The notes under the pieces are model-generated. The model saw only the letters and a program-made list of their open reading frames with translations. It had not been told where the DNA came from and made no database searches. A program made the position numbers and the translations under genes. From the NCBI RefSeq assembly GCF_900108345.1, contig NZ_FNVV01000013.1, positions 1,214,944 through 1,278,943 of the forward strand: 64,000 nt of DNA, given 5' to 3'. Shown here piece by piece: positions 18,706-27,160 of the stretch (its first letter is position 1; each line of letters opens with the position of its first letter). This DNA is from Bacteroides ndongoniae (GTDB lineage: Bacteria > Bacteroidota > Bacteroidia > Bacteroidales > Bacteroidaceae).

Positions 18706-21177
18706 ATGCGTTTATCCGAACTGAAGACCGGTGAGAAAGGTGTGATAGTGAAAGTGTTAGGCCACGGTGGTTTCCGCAAGCGGATTGTGGAAATGGGCTT
18801 CATCAAAGGCAAGACCGTGGAGGTAGTTCTGAATGCTCCGCTGAGAGACCCTATCAAATACCGGGTGCTGGGATACGAAATCTCGTTGCGCCGGCAGGAA
18901 GCCGAAATGATTGAGGTAGTCAGCGAACAGGAAGCCAGGGAACAGTCCGTCGGGCTGGACTATCATAAGGGTGTCAGCGAAGACATCCACCTGAGTGACG
19001 AAGAGATGAAGCGCATCGCGCTGGGTAAACGCCGTACCATCAACGTGGCCCTGGTCGGCAATCCGAACTGCGGCAAGACGTCCTTGTTCAACATCGCATC
19101 CGGTTCGCACGAGCATGTGGGCAACTATAGCGGCGTTACGGTCGATGCCAAGGAAGGCTATTTCGACTTCCAGGGTTACCACTTCCGCATCGTCGACTTG
19201 CCGGGCACGTACTCCCTTTCGGCTTACTCTCCCGAAGAGATATACGTACGCCGCCACATCATCGACGAAACGCCCGACATCATCATCAATGTGGTCGATG
19301 CTTCGAATCTGGAGCGTAACCTCTATCTTACCACCCAGCTGATAGACATGAACGTGCGCATGGTCATTGCGCTCAACATGTTCGACGAGCTGGAAGCCAG
19401 CGGAAATACCCTCGACTACCTGAAGCTGAGCGAACTGATCGGTGTGCCGATGGTGCCCACCGTATGCCGTACCAGCAAGGGGGTCGACACCTTGTTCCAT
19501 GTCATCATCGGCATGTACGAAGGAGGAGACTTTCTGGGCAAAGACGGAAAAATACGGCCCGACATCCTGAACGACCTGCGAAACTGGCACAAGGAATACG
19601 TGCCCGACCATGACTATGGCAGCCACAAGGAAGAACACGAACATCCCAACGGCTTCTTCCGCCACATCCACATCAACCACGGTCCCGAACTGGAGCGCAG
19701 CATCGACGAGGTGAAGCGCATCATCAGCGTCAACGAAAATATCCGCCACAAGTATTCGACCCGTTTTCTGGCCATCAAGCTGCTGGAGAACGACAAGGAA
19801 CTGGAGAAGATGGTGGCCGACCTGCCCAACGGACAGGACATACTGAATGTGCGCGACAAAGAAGAGCAACGCCTGCGCAACTCCATCGGTGAAGACAGTG
19901 AGCAGGCTATCACGGATGCGAAGTACGGATTCATATCGGGTGCCCTGAAGGAGACGTACGTCGATAACCACATGGACCGCGAACGCACCACCCGCGTTAT
20001 CGACTCCATCGTCACCCACCGCATCTGGGGATATCCAATTTTCTTCCTGTTCCTTTACATCATGTTTCAGGCAACGTTCGTACTGGGTGAATATCCGATG
20101 CAAGGCATCGAATGGCTGGTCGACGCGTTAGGTGGTCTGATACGCAACAACATGGCCGAAGGACCACTGAAGGACATGCTGGTCGACGGAATAATAGGCG
20201 GTGTGGGCGGTGTGATTGTCTTCCTGCCCAACATCCTGATACTGTATTTTTTCATTTCGCTGATGGAAGACTCGGGCTACATGGCGCGTGCGGCATTCAT
20301 CATGGACAAGATCATGCACAAGATGGGGTTGCACGGGAAGTCGTTCATACCGCTCATCATGGGCTTTGGCTGTAACGTGCCGGCCATCATGGCATCGCGC
20401 ACCATTGAGAACCGCAAGAGCCGTCTTATCACCATGCTCATCACTCCGCTGATGTCGTGCAGTGCCCGTCTGCCTATCTATCTGGTACTGGTAGGAGCCT
20501 TCTTCCCCCACAACGCCAGTCTGGTCATGCTGGCCATCTATGCCATCGGCATCCTGCTGGCCGTGCTGATGGCGCGCCTCTTCAGCCGATTCCTGGTCAA
20601 GGGCGACGATACTCCGTTCGTCATGGAGCTGCCTCCTTACCGCCTTCCTACTTCGAAGTCCATCTTCCGCCATACGTGGGAGAAAGGTGCCCAGTATTTG
20701 CGCAAGATGGGAGGCATCATCATGGTAGCGTCGATTGTCATCTGGGCATTGGGGTATTATCCCAGCCACGATTCGTACAGCACGGTAGCCGAACAGCAGG
20801 AAAACTCGTACATCGGCATGATAGGAAAAGCAATAGAACCGGTCATTGAGCCGCTGGGATTCGACTGGAAGTTGGGAGTAGGTATACTTTCCGGCGTAGG
20901 AGCGAAGGAGTTGGTCGTAAGTACCTTGGGTATACTCTACACGGACGATGCCGAGGCCGACGCCGCCAGTCTGGGCGAACGCATACCGATCACCCCGCTG
21001 GTAGCCTTCTGTTATATGGTCTTCGTCCTGATATACTTCCCCTGTATAGCCACACTGGCGGCCATTAAGGGAGAGTCGGGAAGCTGGAAGTGGGGACTGT
21101 TTACGGCAGTATACACCACAGTGCTTGCCTGGATTGTAGCCTTTGTTGTTCATCAGGTGGGAGGACTGTTGTTATGA
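18706..21177 (+). CDS. feoAB: Ferrous iron transporter FeoA-FeoB fusion
   Basis: Imports Fe(II) across the inner membrane. 823 residues. An FeoA SH3-like domain (1-~75, LSELKTGEKGVIVKVLGHGG) is joined to FeoB: G-domain with G1 GNPNCGKTS (118-126), G2/G3 VTVDAKEG and DLPGTYSLS, helical GDI-like region with a His/Asp-rich segment (~300-330), then Gate domains and about eight to ten membrane segments (from ~445). In most bacteria FeoA and FeoB are separate; the fusion is known in Bacteroides. It overlaps the next small gene by 4 bp (ATGA). Confidence 0.97.
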   Translation: MRLSELKTGEKGVIVKVLGHGGFRKRIVEMGFIKGKTVEVVLNAPLRDPIKYRVLGYEISLRRQEAEMIEVVSEQEAREQSVGLDYHKGVSEDIHLSDEEMKRIALGKRRTINVALVGNPNCGKTSLFNIASGSHEHVGNYSGVTVDAKEGYFDFQGYHFRIVDLPGTYSLSAYSPEEIYVRRHIIDETPDIIINVVDASNLERNLYLTTQLIDMNVRMVIALNMFDELEASGNTLDYLKLSELIGVPMVPTVCRTSKGVDTLFHVIIGMYEGGDFLGKDGKIRPDILNDLRNWHKEYVPDHDYGSHKEEHEHPNGFFRHIHINHGPELERSIDEVKRIISVNENIRHKYSTRFLAIKLLENDKELEKMVADLPNGQDILNVRDKEEQRLRNSIGEDSEQAITDAKYGFISGALKETYVDNHMDRERTTRVIDSIVTHRIWGYPIFFLFLYIMFQATFVLGEYPMQGIEWLVDALGGLIRNNMAEGPLKDMLVDGIIGGVGGVIVFLPNILILYFFISLMEDSGYMARAAFIMDKIMHKMGLHGKSFIPLIMGFGCNVPAIMASRTIENRKSRLITMLITPLMSCSARLPIYLVLVGAFFPHNASLVMLAIYAIGILLAVLMARLFSRFLVKGDDTPFVMELPPYRLPTSKSIFRHTWEKGAQYLRKMGGIIMVASIVIWALGYYPSHDSYSTVAEQQENSYIGMIGKAIEPVIEPLGFDWKLGVGILSGVGAKELVVSTLGILYTDDAEADAASLGERIPITPLVAFCYMVFVLIYFPCIATLAAIKGESGSWKWGLFTAVYTTVLAWIVAFVVHQVGGLLL

Positions 21178-21389
21178 GCCATTGGCAAGAATGGGTAGTA
21201 GCACTGCTACTTTTGTGCTGTCTGTACTGGATAGGCCGACGGATTCGTATGTTTTTTCGCCGGATGAATGAAAAAAACAATCCGTGCGCAAACTGTGTAA
21301 CGGGCTGTGACATAAAGAGATTATACGATGAGAAGCGTTCGGCTTGCGGTAAAAACCAAAAAATATCGAAGAAAAAATGCTGCGGATAG
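21174..21389 (+). CDS. FeoB-associated Cys-rich membrane protein
   Basis: 71 residues: one N-terminal membrane helix (~6-24, VVALLLLCCLYWI), a basic stretch, then cysteines in CANCVTGCDIKRL and a C-terminal KKKCCG. This matches the small Cys-rich proteins found next to FeoB in many anaerobes, which are thought to take the place of FeoC; their biochemical role is open. The start codon overlaps the feoAB stop (ATGA), so translation is coupled. Confidence 0.85.
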   Translation: MSHWQEWVVALLLLCCLYWIGRRIRMFFRRMNEKNNPCANCVTGCDIKRLYDEKRSACGKNQKISKKKCCG

Positions 21390-21419
21390 TTGGTAATTAG
21401 AAAAAATGCATTACCTTTG
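21390..21419 (+). promoter_or_regulatory. tRNA-Cys promoter
   Basis: TTG (21390-21392), 19-bp spacer, TACCTTTG (21412-21419), about 40 bp before the mature tRNA 5' end. Confidence 0.75.
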
Positions 21420-21461
21420 CAACCGCAATCGAGAAACAAGAGAGTTTCGCCGAAACAAAAC

Positions 21462-21533
21462 GGTACCTTGGATGAGTGGCTTAGTCAGCGGTCTGCAAAA
21501 CCGTGTACGGCAGTTCGAATCTGCCAGGTACCT
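21462..21533 (+). tRNA. tRNA-Cys (GCA)
   Basis: Acceptor GGTACCT/AGGTACC, anticodon loop CTGCAAA (GCA), discriminator T73 as expected for Cys. CCA is not encoded. Flanked by its own promoter and terminator, so a single-tRNA transcript. Confidence 0.96.
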
Positions 21534-21538
21534 CAGAA

Positions 21539-21573
21539 CAGAAGCACATGCAACGATGTGCTTCTGTTTTTTT
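21539..21573 (+). terminator. Terminator after tRNA-Cys
   Basis: Perfect 11-bp stem CAGAAGCACAT/ATGTGCTTCTG, 6-nt loop, then seven Ts. Confidence 0.93.
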
Positions 21574-21596
21574 ATGCCTTTTCCTTTCCCTGTTAG

Positions 21597-21627
21597 TTGT
21601 GCAAGACATTCCTATTTACTATATTTG
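21597..21627 (+). promoter_or_regulatory. Promoter of the TlpA-like gene
   Basis: TTG (21597-21599), 20-bp spacer, TATATTTG (21620-21627). The ATG is at 21633, only 5 nt past the -7 box, so the transcript would be leaderless or nearly so. Confidence 0.7.
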
Positions 21628-21632
21628 TAGGC

Positions 21633-22172
21633 ATGAAAACAAGAGTAAATATTCTGATAGCGTCTTTATTGCTCGTGTGCAGCGCATTGATGGCACAGGA
21701 GAAGGTAGTAGCCGACAGTACGGGCTACATTGTCAAGGTAGGGGATATGGCCCCGGATTTCAGCATGCAGTTGACCGACGGGAAAACAGTAACCCTGTCC
21801 GAACTTCGTGGCAAGGTGGTCATGCTGCAGTTTACGGCAAGCTGGTGCGGAGTATGCCGCAAGGAGATGCCTTTTATCGAAAAGGATATCTGGCAGAAAC
21901 ACCGGGTAGATGATGATTTTGCCCTGTTCGGCATCGACCGTGACGAACCGCTGGAGAAAGTGAAGGCTTTTGCCAAGTCTACAGGGGTGACCTATCCGCT
22001 GGGCTTGGATCCGGGTGCGGATATCTTTGCCCGCTACGCCCTGCGCCAGTCGGGCATCACCCGCAATGTGCTGATCGACAAGACGGGTCGTATTGTGATG
22101 TTGACCCGCTTGTACAATCCGGAAGAGTTTGCAGCCTTGGTACGTAAAATCGAAGAGATGCTGTCCGAATAA
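21633..22172 (+). CDS. TlpA/ResA-like thiol-disulfide oxidoreductase, exported
   Basis: 179 residues. Signal peptide (1-~22, LIASLLLVCSALMAQ), AhpC/TSA-Redoxin type thioredoxin fold with DMAPDFSMQLTDGKTV and the redox motif WCGVC (~residues 69-73), then VTYPLGLDPGADIFARYAL. Likely reduces or exchanges disulfides of periplasmic proteins. The ATG at 21633 gives a clean signal peptide; an upstream in-frame ATG at 21597 overlaps the promoter and is rejected. It is a lone gene, between tRNA-Cys and a convergent methyltransferase. Confidence 0.9.
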   Translation: MKTRVNILIASLLLVCSALMAQEKVVADSTGYIVKVGDMAPDFSMQLTDGKTVTLSELRGKVVMLQFTASWCGVCRKEMPFIEKDIWQKHRVDDDFALFGIDRDEPLEKVKAFAKSTGVTYPLGLDPGADIFARYALRQSGITRNVLIDKTGRIVMLTRLYNPEEFAALVRKIEEMLSE

Positions 22173-22191
22173 ACCTGCCGTCTCGCACGGG

Positions 22192-22926
22192 TCAGACTTG
22201 GCTGAGGTGGGCCAGGTATTCGTAATGTTTTCCTTCTTCTATTAGCTCGGCCTTGAATCCGTTTTCCGCGGCATAGTAGGAGAGGGTCTGGAAGTCGATG
22301 TACAGCCAGTCGAAAACGTCTCCTTTTACATTTTTGTACTGCATCTGAAAGTCTACTTCACCGTAGTAGCTGTCGGCCAGGTCGATAAGGAAACTGCCGT
22401 CTTCTTCTTCGAACAGGTATTTCAGGTCGCTCGAATCCATGTAGATACATCCGCCGGGTGCAAGCAGCTGCTTCATCTTACGGAAGAATAGCGGCATGTT
22501 TTCAAGTTTGCCCACAATACCCGATCCGTTCATCAACATCAGGACGGTATCGTATGCCCCACAGAACTGTTCGCTGAAGAGGTTGGTCTGTGTGGCATGG
22601 CATACGCCCCTTTGCTTCATTACTTCGACGGACAGGGGAGAGATGTCGATGGCGTGCACATCTTTTCCGGCTTTTTGCAGGGCAAGGCTGTGGCAACCGC
22701 TTCCGGCGCCTACGTCCAGTATCCGTCCTGTGGCCAGCTTCAGGGCCGTCTGTTCCAGGTGGGGCATGGAGGCCTCGCTGCGAAACAATTCTTTCACGGG
22801 GATTTCGTCTTCATCGAATTGCGATGAAAACACACGCAGGCGGGCGGCTTTGCCCGAGCGGGCGTAGTCGGCTATCGCTGCCCCCATCGGGTCTTTCTCG
22901 GGTGATAGTAAGCAGGTGTTCAGCAT
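22192..22926 (-). CDS. Class I SAM-dependent methyltransferase
   Basis: About 244 residues. Motif I ILDVGAGSGCHSLAL (~80-94), motif II VHAIDISPLSVEVM, motif III YDTVLMLMNGSGIVG and post-motif LLAPGGCIYMDSSDL give a standard Rossmann methyltransferase; substrate unknown. The start at 22926 (MLNTCLLSPEKDP) is preferred because the alternative ATG at 22956 would overlap the preceding gene, whose stop is at 22931-22933. The pair probably forms an operon. Confidence 0.87.
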   Translation of the reverse strand: MLNTCLLSPEKDPMGAAIADYARSGKAARLRVFSSQFDEDEIPVKELFRSEASMPHLEQTALKLATGRILDVGAGSGCHSLALQKAGKDVHAIDISPLSVEVMKQRGVCHATQTNLFSEQFCGAYDTVLMLMNGSGIVGKLENMPLFFRKMKQLLAPGGCIYMDSSDLKYLFEEEDGSFLIDLADSYYGEVDFQMQYKNVKGDVFDWLYIDFQTLSYYAAENGFKAELIEEGKHYEYLAHLSQV

Positions 22927-22930
22927 GGAG

Positions 22931-23119
22931 TTATTTGCTTTTATGTCTGTTGGCACGTTTGCGACGGATTTCTGCCTTCATCTTGGCAGCTCCGGAACCG
23001 TGCAGGCCTGTGATGTAGGTTTTCTTCTTGGCTTTGGTTTTGATTTTGTTCTCTTCTTTGGGCTTGTCTTTCTTGCCTTTGAAAATGATGCCGCCCATCA
23101 TGGCTTCTTCGATACTCAT
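22931..23119 (-). CDS. Small basic protein, unknown function
   Basis: 62 residues beginning MSIEEAMMGG and rich in Lys/Arg (about 20 of 62), ending KAEIRRKRANRHKSK. Looks like a nucleic-acid-binding or ribosome-associated small protein, but no family is recognised. A TATATTTG box on the minus strand (23149-23156) supports a start here rather than the longer open frame reaching 23311. It is followed after 4 nt by the methyltransferase gene. Confidence 0.65.
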   Translation of the reverse strand: MSIEEAMMGGIIFKGKKDKPKEENKIKTKAKKKTYITGLHGSGAAKMKAEIRRKRANRHKSK

Positions 23120-23335
23120 ATACGAAATGTTATTATTGTTTCTGGCTGCAAATATACGTATTTGCAGGATTGGTTTCTGCATGATGAAACAAAAAAGTTT
23201 CGACAGGCAAGGGTAGTTGAAACGATTCTTGCCTGTCGAAGCCTTATCTGTCAGCATCTGACTGCTGTTGGAGGAATGATTGCATCGCGGCAAAGCGCAG
23301 CTATGCCGCATGGACGCTGTGCCGGTACGGACCGG

Positions 23336-24409
23336 TTATTTGACCGATGCTTTTACAATTTCGCCGATAAATGTGCGAGGCTGTCCTTCGAGGGGTTCCT
23401 GTGAGGGAAGTTTCTTGCACTCCAGTATGACGCTGGGTTCGTTCTGCCCGTTGGGATAGAAACGTACGGTGTAGTTTTCGGCTTTCTCCAGTTGCTCGTA
23501 AGGCTGGTCGGGTGATAGCATGGTGAATACAACAGGTTTTCCGGACATCTTGCCCAATGAGCCTCCTGCGTTGGCGGTCATGGTAGTCATGTTGAAGCTG
23601 TCGGTACCGATAGCAATAACCAGTTTGCCTGCTCCCATCTGGATGAGGTCAGTTGGCAACTGACTGGGTGTTACGTCTTTATACGAACTGGCTGAGGTTG
23701 CCGGTGTTGCAGCAACAGCAGTTGCATTACTGCTTTTGACGGTAACTTCCTGTTTGGGGGTGATAACGGTATTGCCGGTCGTATTTGCATTTCCTTCAGT
23801 ATTTCCGTTGCCTTTTGCATTACTTTGCGCTGTAGTAGCACTCAGTGCGTTGGCTGCTTCTCCGAAAAGGGTGTCGGTGAAGTCAACAGTTTTTCTACGC
23901 CATTTGGCCAGTCCGCGTACTAGTTTGGTCTTCGATTTGTTCAGGGCGTATTTGTCGGAAATCCATTCTTCCGCATCATATTTTTCTTTGTCTTCACCTT
24001 CGCGGTACTCGAACCGGATTCTTTCTATACGAAGGGTACATTCTTCGGGCTGGCACAAGGCTGTGAGTGTATATATTATTTTTGTACGGTCCAGTGATAG
24101 GGCACTCGACTTGAAGACAATCCATTCTTCTCCTAGCCCGACAATCTGTCCTTCTTCTTTTTTAGTATACACTACACGGCTGTTATTCTCGTTCTTTTTC
24201 AGGCGGGCATCCATCCATTGCAGGATACGGTCGAAAACAGCATCCTGCGACATGCCGGGGATGCTGAATGTTTTGCTGAACACTACTTTTCCATTCTCTT
24301 CGGGAACGGCACCTGTCAGGTAACGGCTGTCGTCTTTCTTTTGTGCCTGCAATGCTATTGGCAGACAGAGGCAGGCTACGATAAATAAAATTCTTGTTAG
24401 TTTTTTCAT
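23336..24409 (-). CDS. DUF4468 domain protein, exported
   Basis: 357 residues. Signal peptide 1-~22 (FIVACLCLPIALQAQ). The N-terminal half (~40-180) fits the DUF4468 TBP-like fold common in Bacteroidetes; a low-complexity Thr/Ala/Asn linker (~190-245) leads to a C-terminal domain (from ~250, LIQMGAGKLVIAIGTDSFNM). Function unknown; a periplasmic or outer-membrane-linked location is expected. Followed 28 bp upstream by the MBL-fold gene on the same strand. Confidence 0.82.
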   Translation of the reverse strand: MKKLTRILFIVACLCLPIALQAQKKDDSRYLTGAVPEENGKVVFSKTFSIPGMSQDAVFDRILQWMDARLKKNENNSRVVYTKKEEGQIVGLGEEWIVFKSSALSLDRTKIIYTLTALCQPEECTLRIERIRFEYREGEDKEKYDAEEWISDKYALNKSKTKLVRGLAKWRRKTVDFTDTLFGEAANALSATTAQSNAKGNGNTEGNANTTGNTVITPKQEVTVKSSNATAVAATPATSASSYKDVTPSQLPTDLIQMGAGKLVIAIGTDSFNMTTMTANAGGSLGKMSGKPVVFTMLSPDQPYEQLEKAENYTVRFYPNGQNEPSVILECKKLPSQEPLEGQPRTFIGEIVKASVK

Positions 24410-24437
24410 AAGTGTTATATGTTTTTTGTTTTAAAAT

Positions 24438-25166
24438 TCATGATAGTTCGAAACTTTCTCCTCGGTGCGTGATGCCGAGAAACCTGCATCCTTGGGCTTC
24501 GGCAAAAGGTTGGAAGGCGTTGCCGCCTCTGTAGTCTTCGCCGAAATGCATGGGAGCAAAAGCCGCGGTCTTTATCCGCTCAATGAACTGTCTGGCTCCA
24601 CGCATGTAGTCGGTACCGATGCGGCTGTCCATGGGAAACATGGCGATGTCTATGGCAGATATTCTTTGCTGTATGTATTTTATTTCGGCTAGGAAATCAC
24701 CATCAGCTTTTCGCATGTCTTGTGGGGTAGATTCATCACCCCGGTGCCAGTTATTCAGGTCGCCGGCATGGAAAATACGTCTGTCTTGCAAGTCTATCAG
24801 AAAGGAAACGCCCGAATCGGTTGATCCACAGGCTTCGATACGGATATGATCGTCTTCGTAAATACTGCCTTTGAGGAGATAAGTTGCTTCGTCGGCCGTA
24901 GCACGTTTGTGCTTCAGTATATCCTTTGAGAATATGTATCGGATGTCTGGACGCAGTTTCTTCCAGGACAATATGTCACGGTTGAAATGGTCTGGATGAA
25001 AATGGGAAGCCAACACATACATTCTCCCTGTTTTATGAAGCAGGTAGTCATGTACAATCCCCTTTTCGAAGTTGTCTTCAGATGAGTCTTGGTAATAGTC
25101 TATAATGACTGTGACATCGTCTGCTTCGATGGCGAATCCACTATGATAGATATAATCAAGTTTCAT
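24438..25166 (-). CDS. MBL-fold metal-dependent hydrolase
   Basis: 242 residues, no signal peptide. Metallo-beta-lactamase fold: YHSGFAIE at the N-terminus, zinc motif SHFHPDHF (~residues 55-62), HAGDLNNWH (~134) and APMHFGEDYRGG (~215). Similar to the UlaG/YycJ-like hydrolases; the substrate is unknown. Shares strand and a 28-bp gap with the downstream DUF4468 gene. Confidence 0.85.
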   Translation of the reverse strand: MKLDYIYHSGFAIEADDVTVIIDYYQDSSEDNFEKGIVHDYLLHKTGRMYVLASHFHPDHFNRDILSWKKLRPDIRYIFSKDILKHKRATADEATYLLKGSIYEDDHIRIEACGSTDSGVSFLIDLQDRRIFHAGDLNNWHRGDESTPQDMRKADGDFLAEIKYIQQRISAIDIAMFPMDSRIGTDYMRGARQFIERIKTAAFAPMHFGEDYRGGNAFQPFAEAQGCRFLGITHRGESFELS

Positions 25167-25387
25167 GGATAAATGAATTTAGCAGCAATATTACGAAAAA
25201 CGTCGGATAACTTTGAAGATTGTGTTGTTATTTTATGTCAAATAGAATCCGACTATGCGGCAGGCAGGTTAACAATGCTGGGATCGGGATGAATTTTTTT
25301 CTTTGTTTCGTTTCATAAGAAACAATTGTTTTTTGCAAATATATGCTCTTCTGATATGTGCTTTCCTGTATATTTTTGCACACTGTG

Positions 25388-25418
25388 TTTGTTGGTGTGC
25401 ATTTTTGTTATACCTTTG
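25388..25418 (+). promoter_or_regulatory. Promoter of the OmpP1/FadL gene
   Basis: TTTG (25388-25391), 19-bp spacer, TACCTTTG (25411-25418): full consensus, 28 nt before the ATG. Confidence 0.8.
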
Positions 25419-25446
25419 CGGCCTGAAATGATTAAAAATAATTTAG

Positions 25447-26910
25447 ATGGTGAAAAAAATCTTGATTGGCATTGCGATGCTGATCGTTTCTAATTCAACT
25501 TTCGCGGGAGATTATCTGACTAATACAAATCAGAATGCCGCGTTTCTTCGTATGATAGCCCGTGGTGCTTCGATCGATGTTGATGGTGTGTATAGCAATC
25601 CAGCCGGACTGGCTTTTCTGCCTGAAGATGGTTTTCGGGTATCGCTTACCATACAAAGTGCGTATCAGACGCGTGACATTATGGCTGTCAGCCCATTTTG
25701 GACAATGGATGGAAATAATACGTCGCGTTATTATGAGGGAAAAGCTTCGGCTCCGGTCATCCCTTCCATACATGCTGTTTATAAAAAAGGCGATTGGGCC
25801 TTTTCAGGAGGTTTTGCCATTGTTGGTGGTGGTGGAAAGGCGTCTTTTGATCATGGATTGCCGATGTTTGATGCCGCAGCCATCGGAATGGTGACAAAAG
25901 AAACACAGGCCTTACAGCAGAACTTTGGATATCGGATGAGTCCGGACAAATATTTTATTAATTCGGCTATGGAAGGCCGCCAGTATATTTATGGCGCTCA
26001 GTTAGGACTTAGTTATAAGGTAAACGAACATATATCGGTCTTTGCAGGTGCTCGTATGAATTATTTCTCTGGTGGTTATAGTGGTTTCCTGAAAGTTGGT
26101 CTGAACGATGGGGTAGCCGAAGAAGTTGGAGCTGCTATTGTGAGCAAGTTGATGGGGGCTGGCCTTACGTTGGAGCAGGCAATGGCACAGGCTGCTGAGA
26201 TTTCGGCTCCAATGATGGAGAAACTTTCGGAGTCGGGTATAGAGCTCGATTGTGATCAGTCGGGTTGGGGGTTGACACCGATTGTCGGAGTTGACGTTAA
26301 ATACGGGAAGTTGAATGTAGCTGCCAAATATGAGTTTAAGGCTAATATGAATATAGAGAATAAGACCAATCGTCTGGAATATCCTTCTGCTGCCGAATCT
26401 TATATGGCACCTTTTAAGGATGGAGTAAACACACCGAGTGATGTACCGTCTATGTTGTCGGTAGCAGCCGGATACGAGATTCTGCCTTCTTTACGTGCTT
26501 CGCTCGAATATCATTTCTTCGATGATAAACATGCTGGTATGGCTGGAGGCAAGGAGAAGACATTGAAGCATGGAACTCATGAGTATTTGGCAGGAATAGA
26601 ATGGGATGCAACCAAGTATCTGACACTTAGTGGTGGATATCAGAATACGAATTATGGATTGAGTGATGATTTTCAGTCGGATACCAGTTTTTCTTGTGAT
26701 TCTTACTCAATAGGCTTTGGAGGGCGTATCTATCTGAGCCAGGCATTAAGTCTGGATGTAGCTTATTTCTGGACAACTTATAGTGACTATACGAAGGAAG
26801 CTCCTCGCAGAAGTTCGTTAGAGGCATTGGGGTTGCCTGTAGATGGAGATAAGGATGTATATAGCCGTACGAATAAGGTGTTTGGAGTAAGTCTGAACTA
26901 TTGCTTTTGA
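25447..26910 (+). CDS. OmpP1/FadL/TodX-family outer membrane channel
   Basis: 487 residues. Signal peptide 1-~20 (ending TFAGD), then a FadL-type beta barrel: the N-terminal hatch signature YLTNTNQNAAFLRMIARGAS with GVYSNPAGLAFL (~47-58) is characteristic. C-terminal residue Phe fits an outer membrane barrel. FadL proteins take up hydrophobic molecules such as long-chain fatty acids; the ligand here is unknown. Own promoter; 3' region holds a long hairpin (26945-27021). Confidence 0.92.
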   Translation: MVKKILIGIAMLIVSNSTFAGDYLTNTNQNAAFLRMIARGASIDVDGVYSNPAGLAFLPEDGFRVSLTIQSAYQTRDIMAVSPFWTMDGNNTSRYYEGKASAPVIPSIHAVYKKGDWAFSGGFAIVGGGGKASFDHGLPMFDAAAIGMVTKETQALQQNFGYRMSPDKYFINSAMEGRQYIYGAQLGLSYKVNEHISVFAGARMNYFSGGYSGFLKVGLNDGVAEEVGAAIVSKLMGAGLTLEQAMAQAAEISAPMMEKLSESGIELDCDQSGWGLTPIVGVDVKYGKLNVAAKYEFKANMNIENKTNRLEYPSAAESYMAPFKDGVNTPSDVPSMLSVAAGYEILPSLRASLEYHFFDDKHAGMAGGKEKTLKHGTHEYLAGIEWDATKYLTLSGGYQNTNYGLSDDFQSDTSFSCDSYSIGFGGRIYLSQALSLDVAYFWTTYSDYTKEAPRRSSLEALGLPVDGDKDVYSRTNKVFGVSLNYCF

Positions 26911-26944
26911 TAGCATATTCCTTTTCTTTGTTATATAATGTGCA

Positions 26945-27021
26945 TTTGAGCATTTTGTAGTGCTGGTCCCGAAGACAGTTTTATGTCGGTTGGAACGTAT
27001 TGGCACTGCAAAGTGCTCAAA
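26945..27021 (+). other. Long stem-loop after the FadL gene
   Basis: A 19-bp stem (26945-26963 with 27003-27021) with two G-T positions that would be wobble pairs in RNA, and an inner small hairpin around GACA/TGTC. There is no T-run after it. It may be a 3' end or mRNA stability structure. Confidence 0.55.
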
Positions 27022-27052
27022 GTGTATATTGTAGGGATTAACAGTTCGTCTC

Positions 27053-27083
27053 TTGGTAATCCCAAAAATAACTTCTACCTTTG
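27053..27083 (+). promoter_or_regulatory. Promoter of the queuosine operon
   Basis: TTG (27053-27055), 20-bp spacer, TACCTTTG (27076-27083). The start near 27090 gives a 70-nt leader that contains the candidate riboswitch. Confidence 0.8.
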
Positions 27084-27110
27084 CAGGCCGAAAACAAATA
27101 AGTATGATGC

Positions 27111-27157
27111 CGTGAATAGCGGTCGTGTATTCTAGGACAACCACGTAAAAAACAGGA
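27111..27157 (+). promoter_or_regulatory. Candidate preQ1-I riboswitch
   Basis: The leader has the order seen in preQ1-I aptamers: a short stem CGTG/CACG (27124-27127 with 27142-27145), a loop starting TTCTAG, a C/A-rich segment GACAAC, and an A-rich tail TAAAAAACAGGAG running into the ribosome site. TTCT of the loop can pair with AGGA of the tail, which would hide the ribosome site, as in translational preQ1 switches. The downstream gene is a queuosine precursor transporter followed by queC and queF, which is the expected regulon. The P1 stem is short (4 bp), so the call needs a covariance test. Confidence 0.62.
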
Positions 27158-27160
27158 GTT

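Noticed and set aside
18757..20103. 448-codon frame antisense to feoAB (and 20128-21153)
   Set aside because: Shadow frames of a clear feoAB gene; no start signals.
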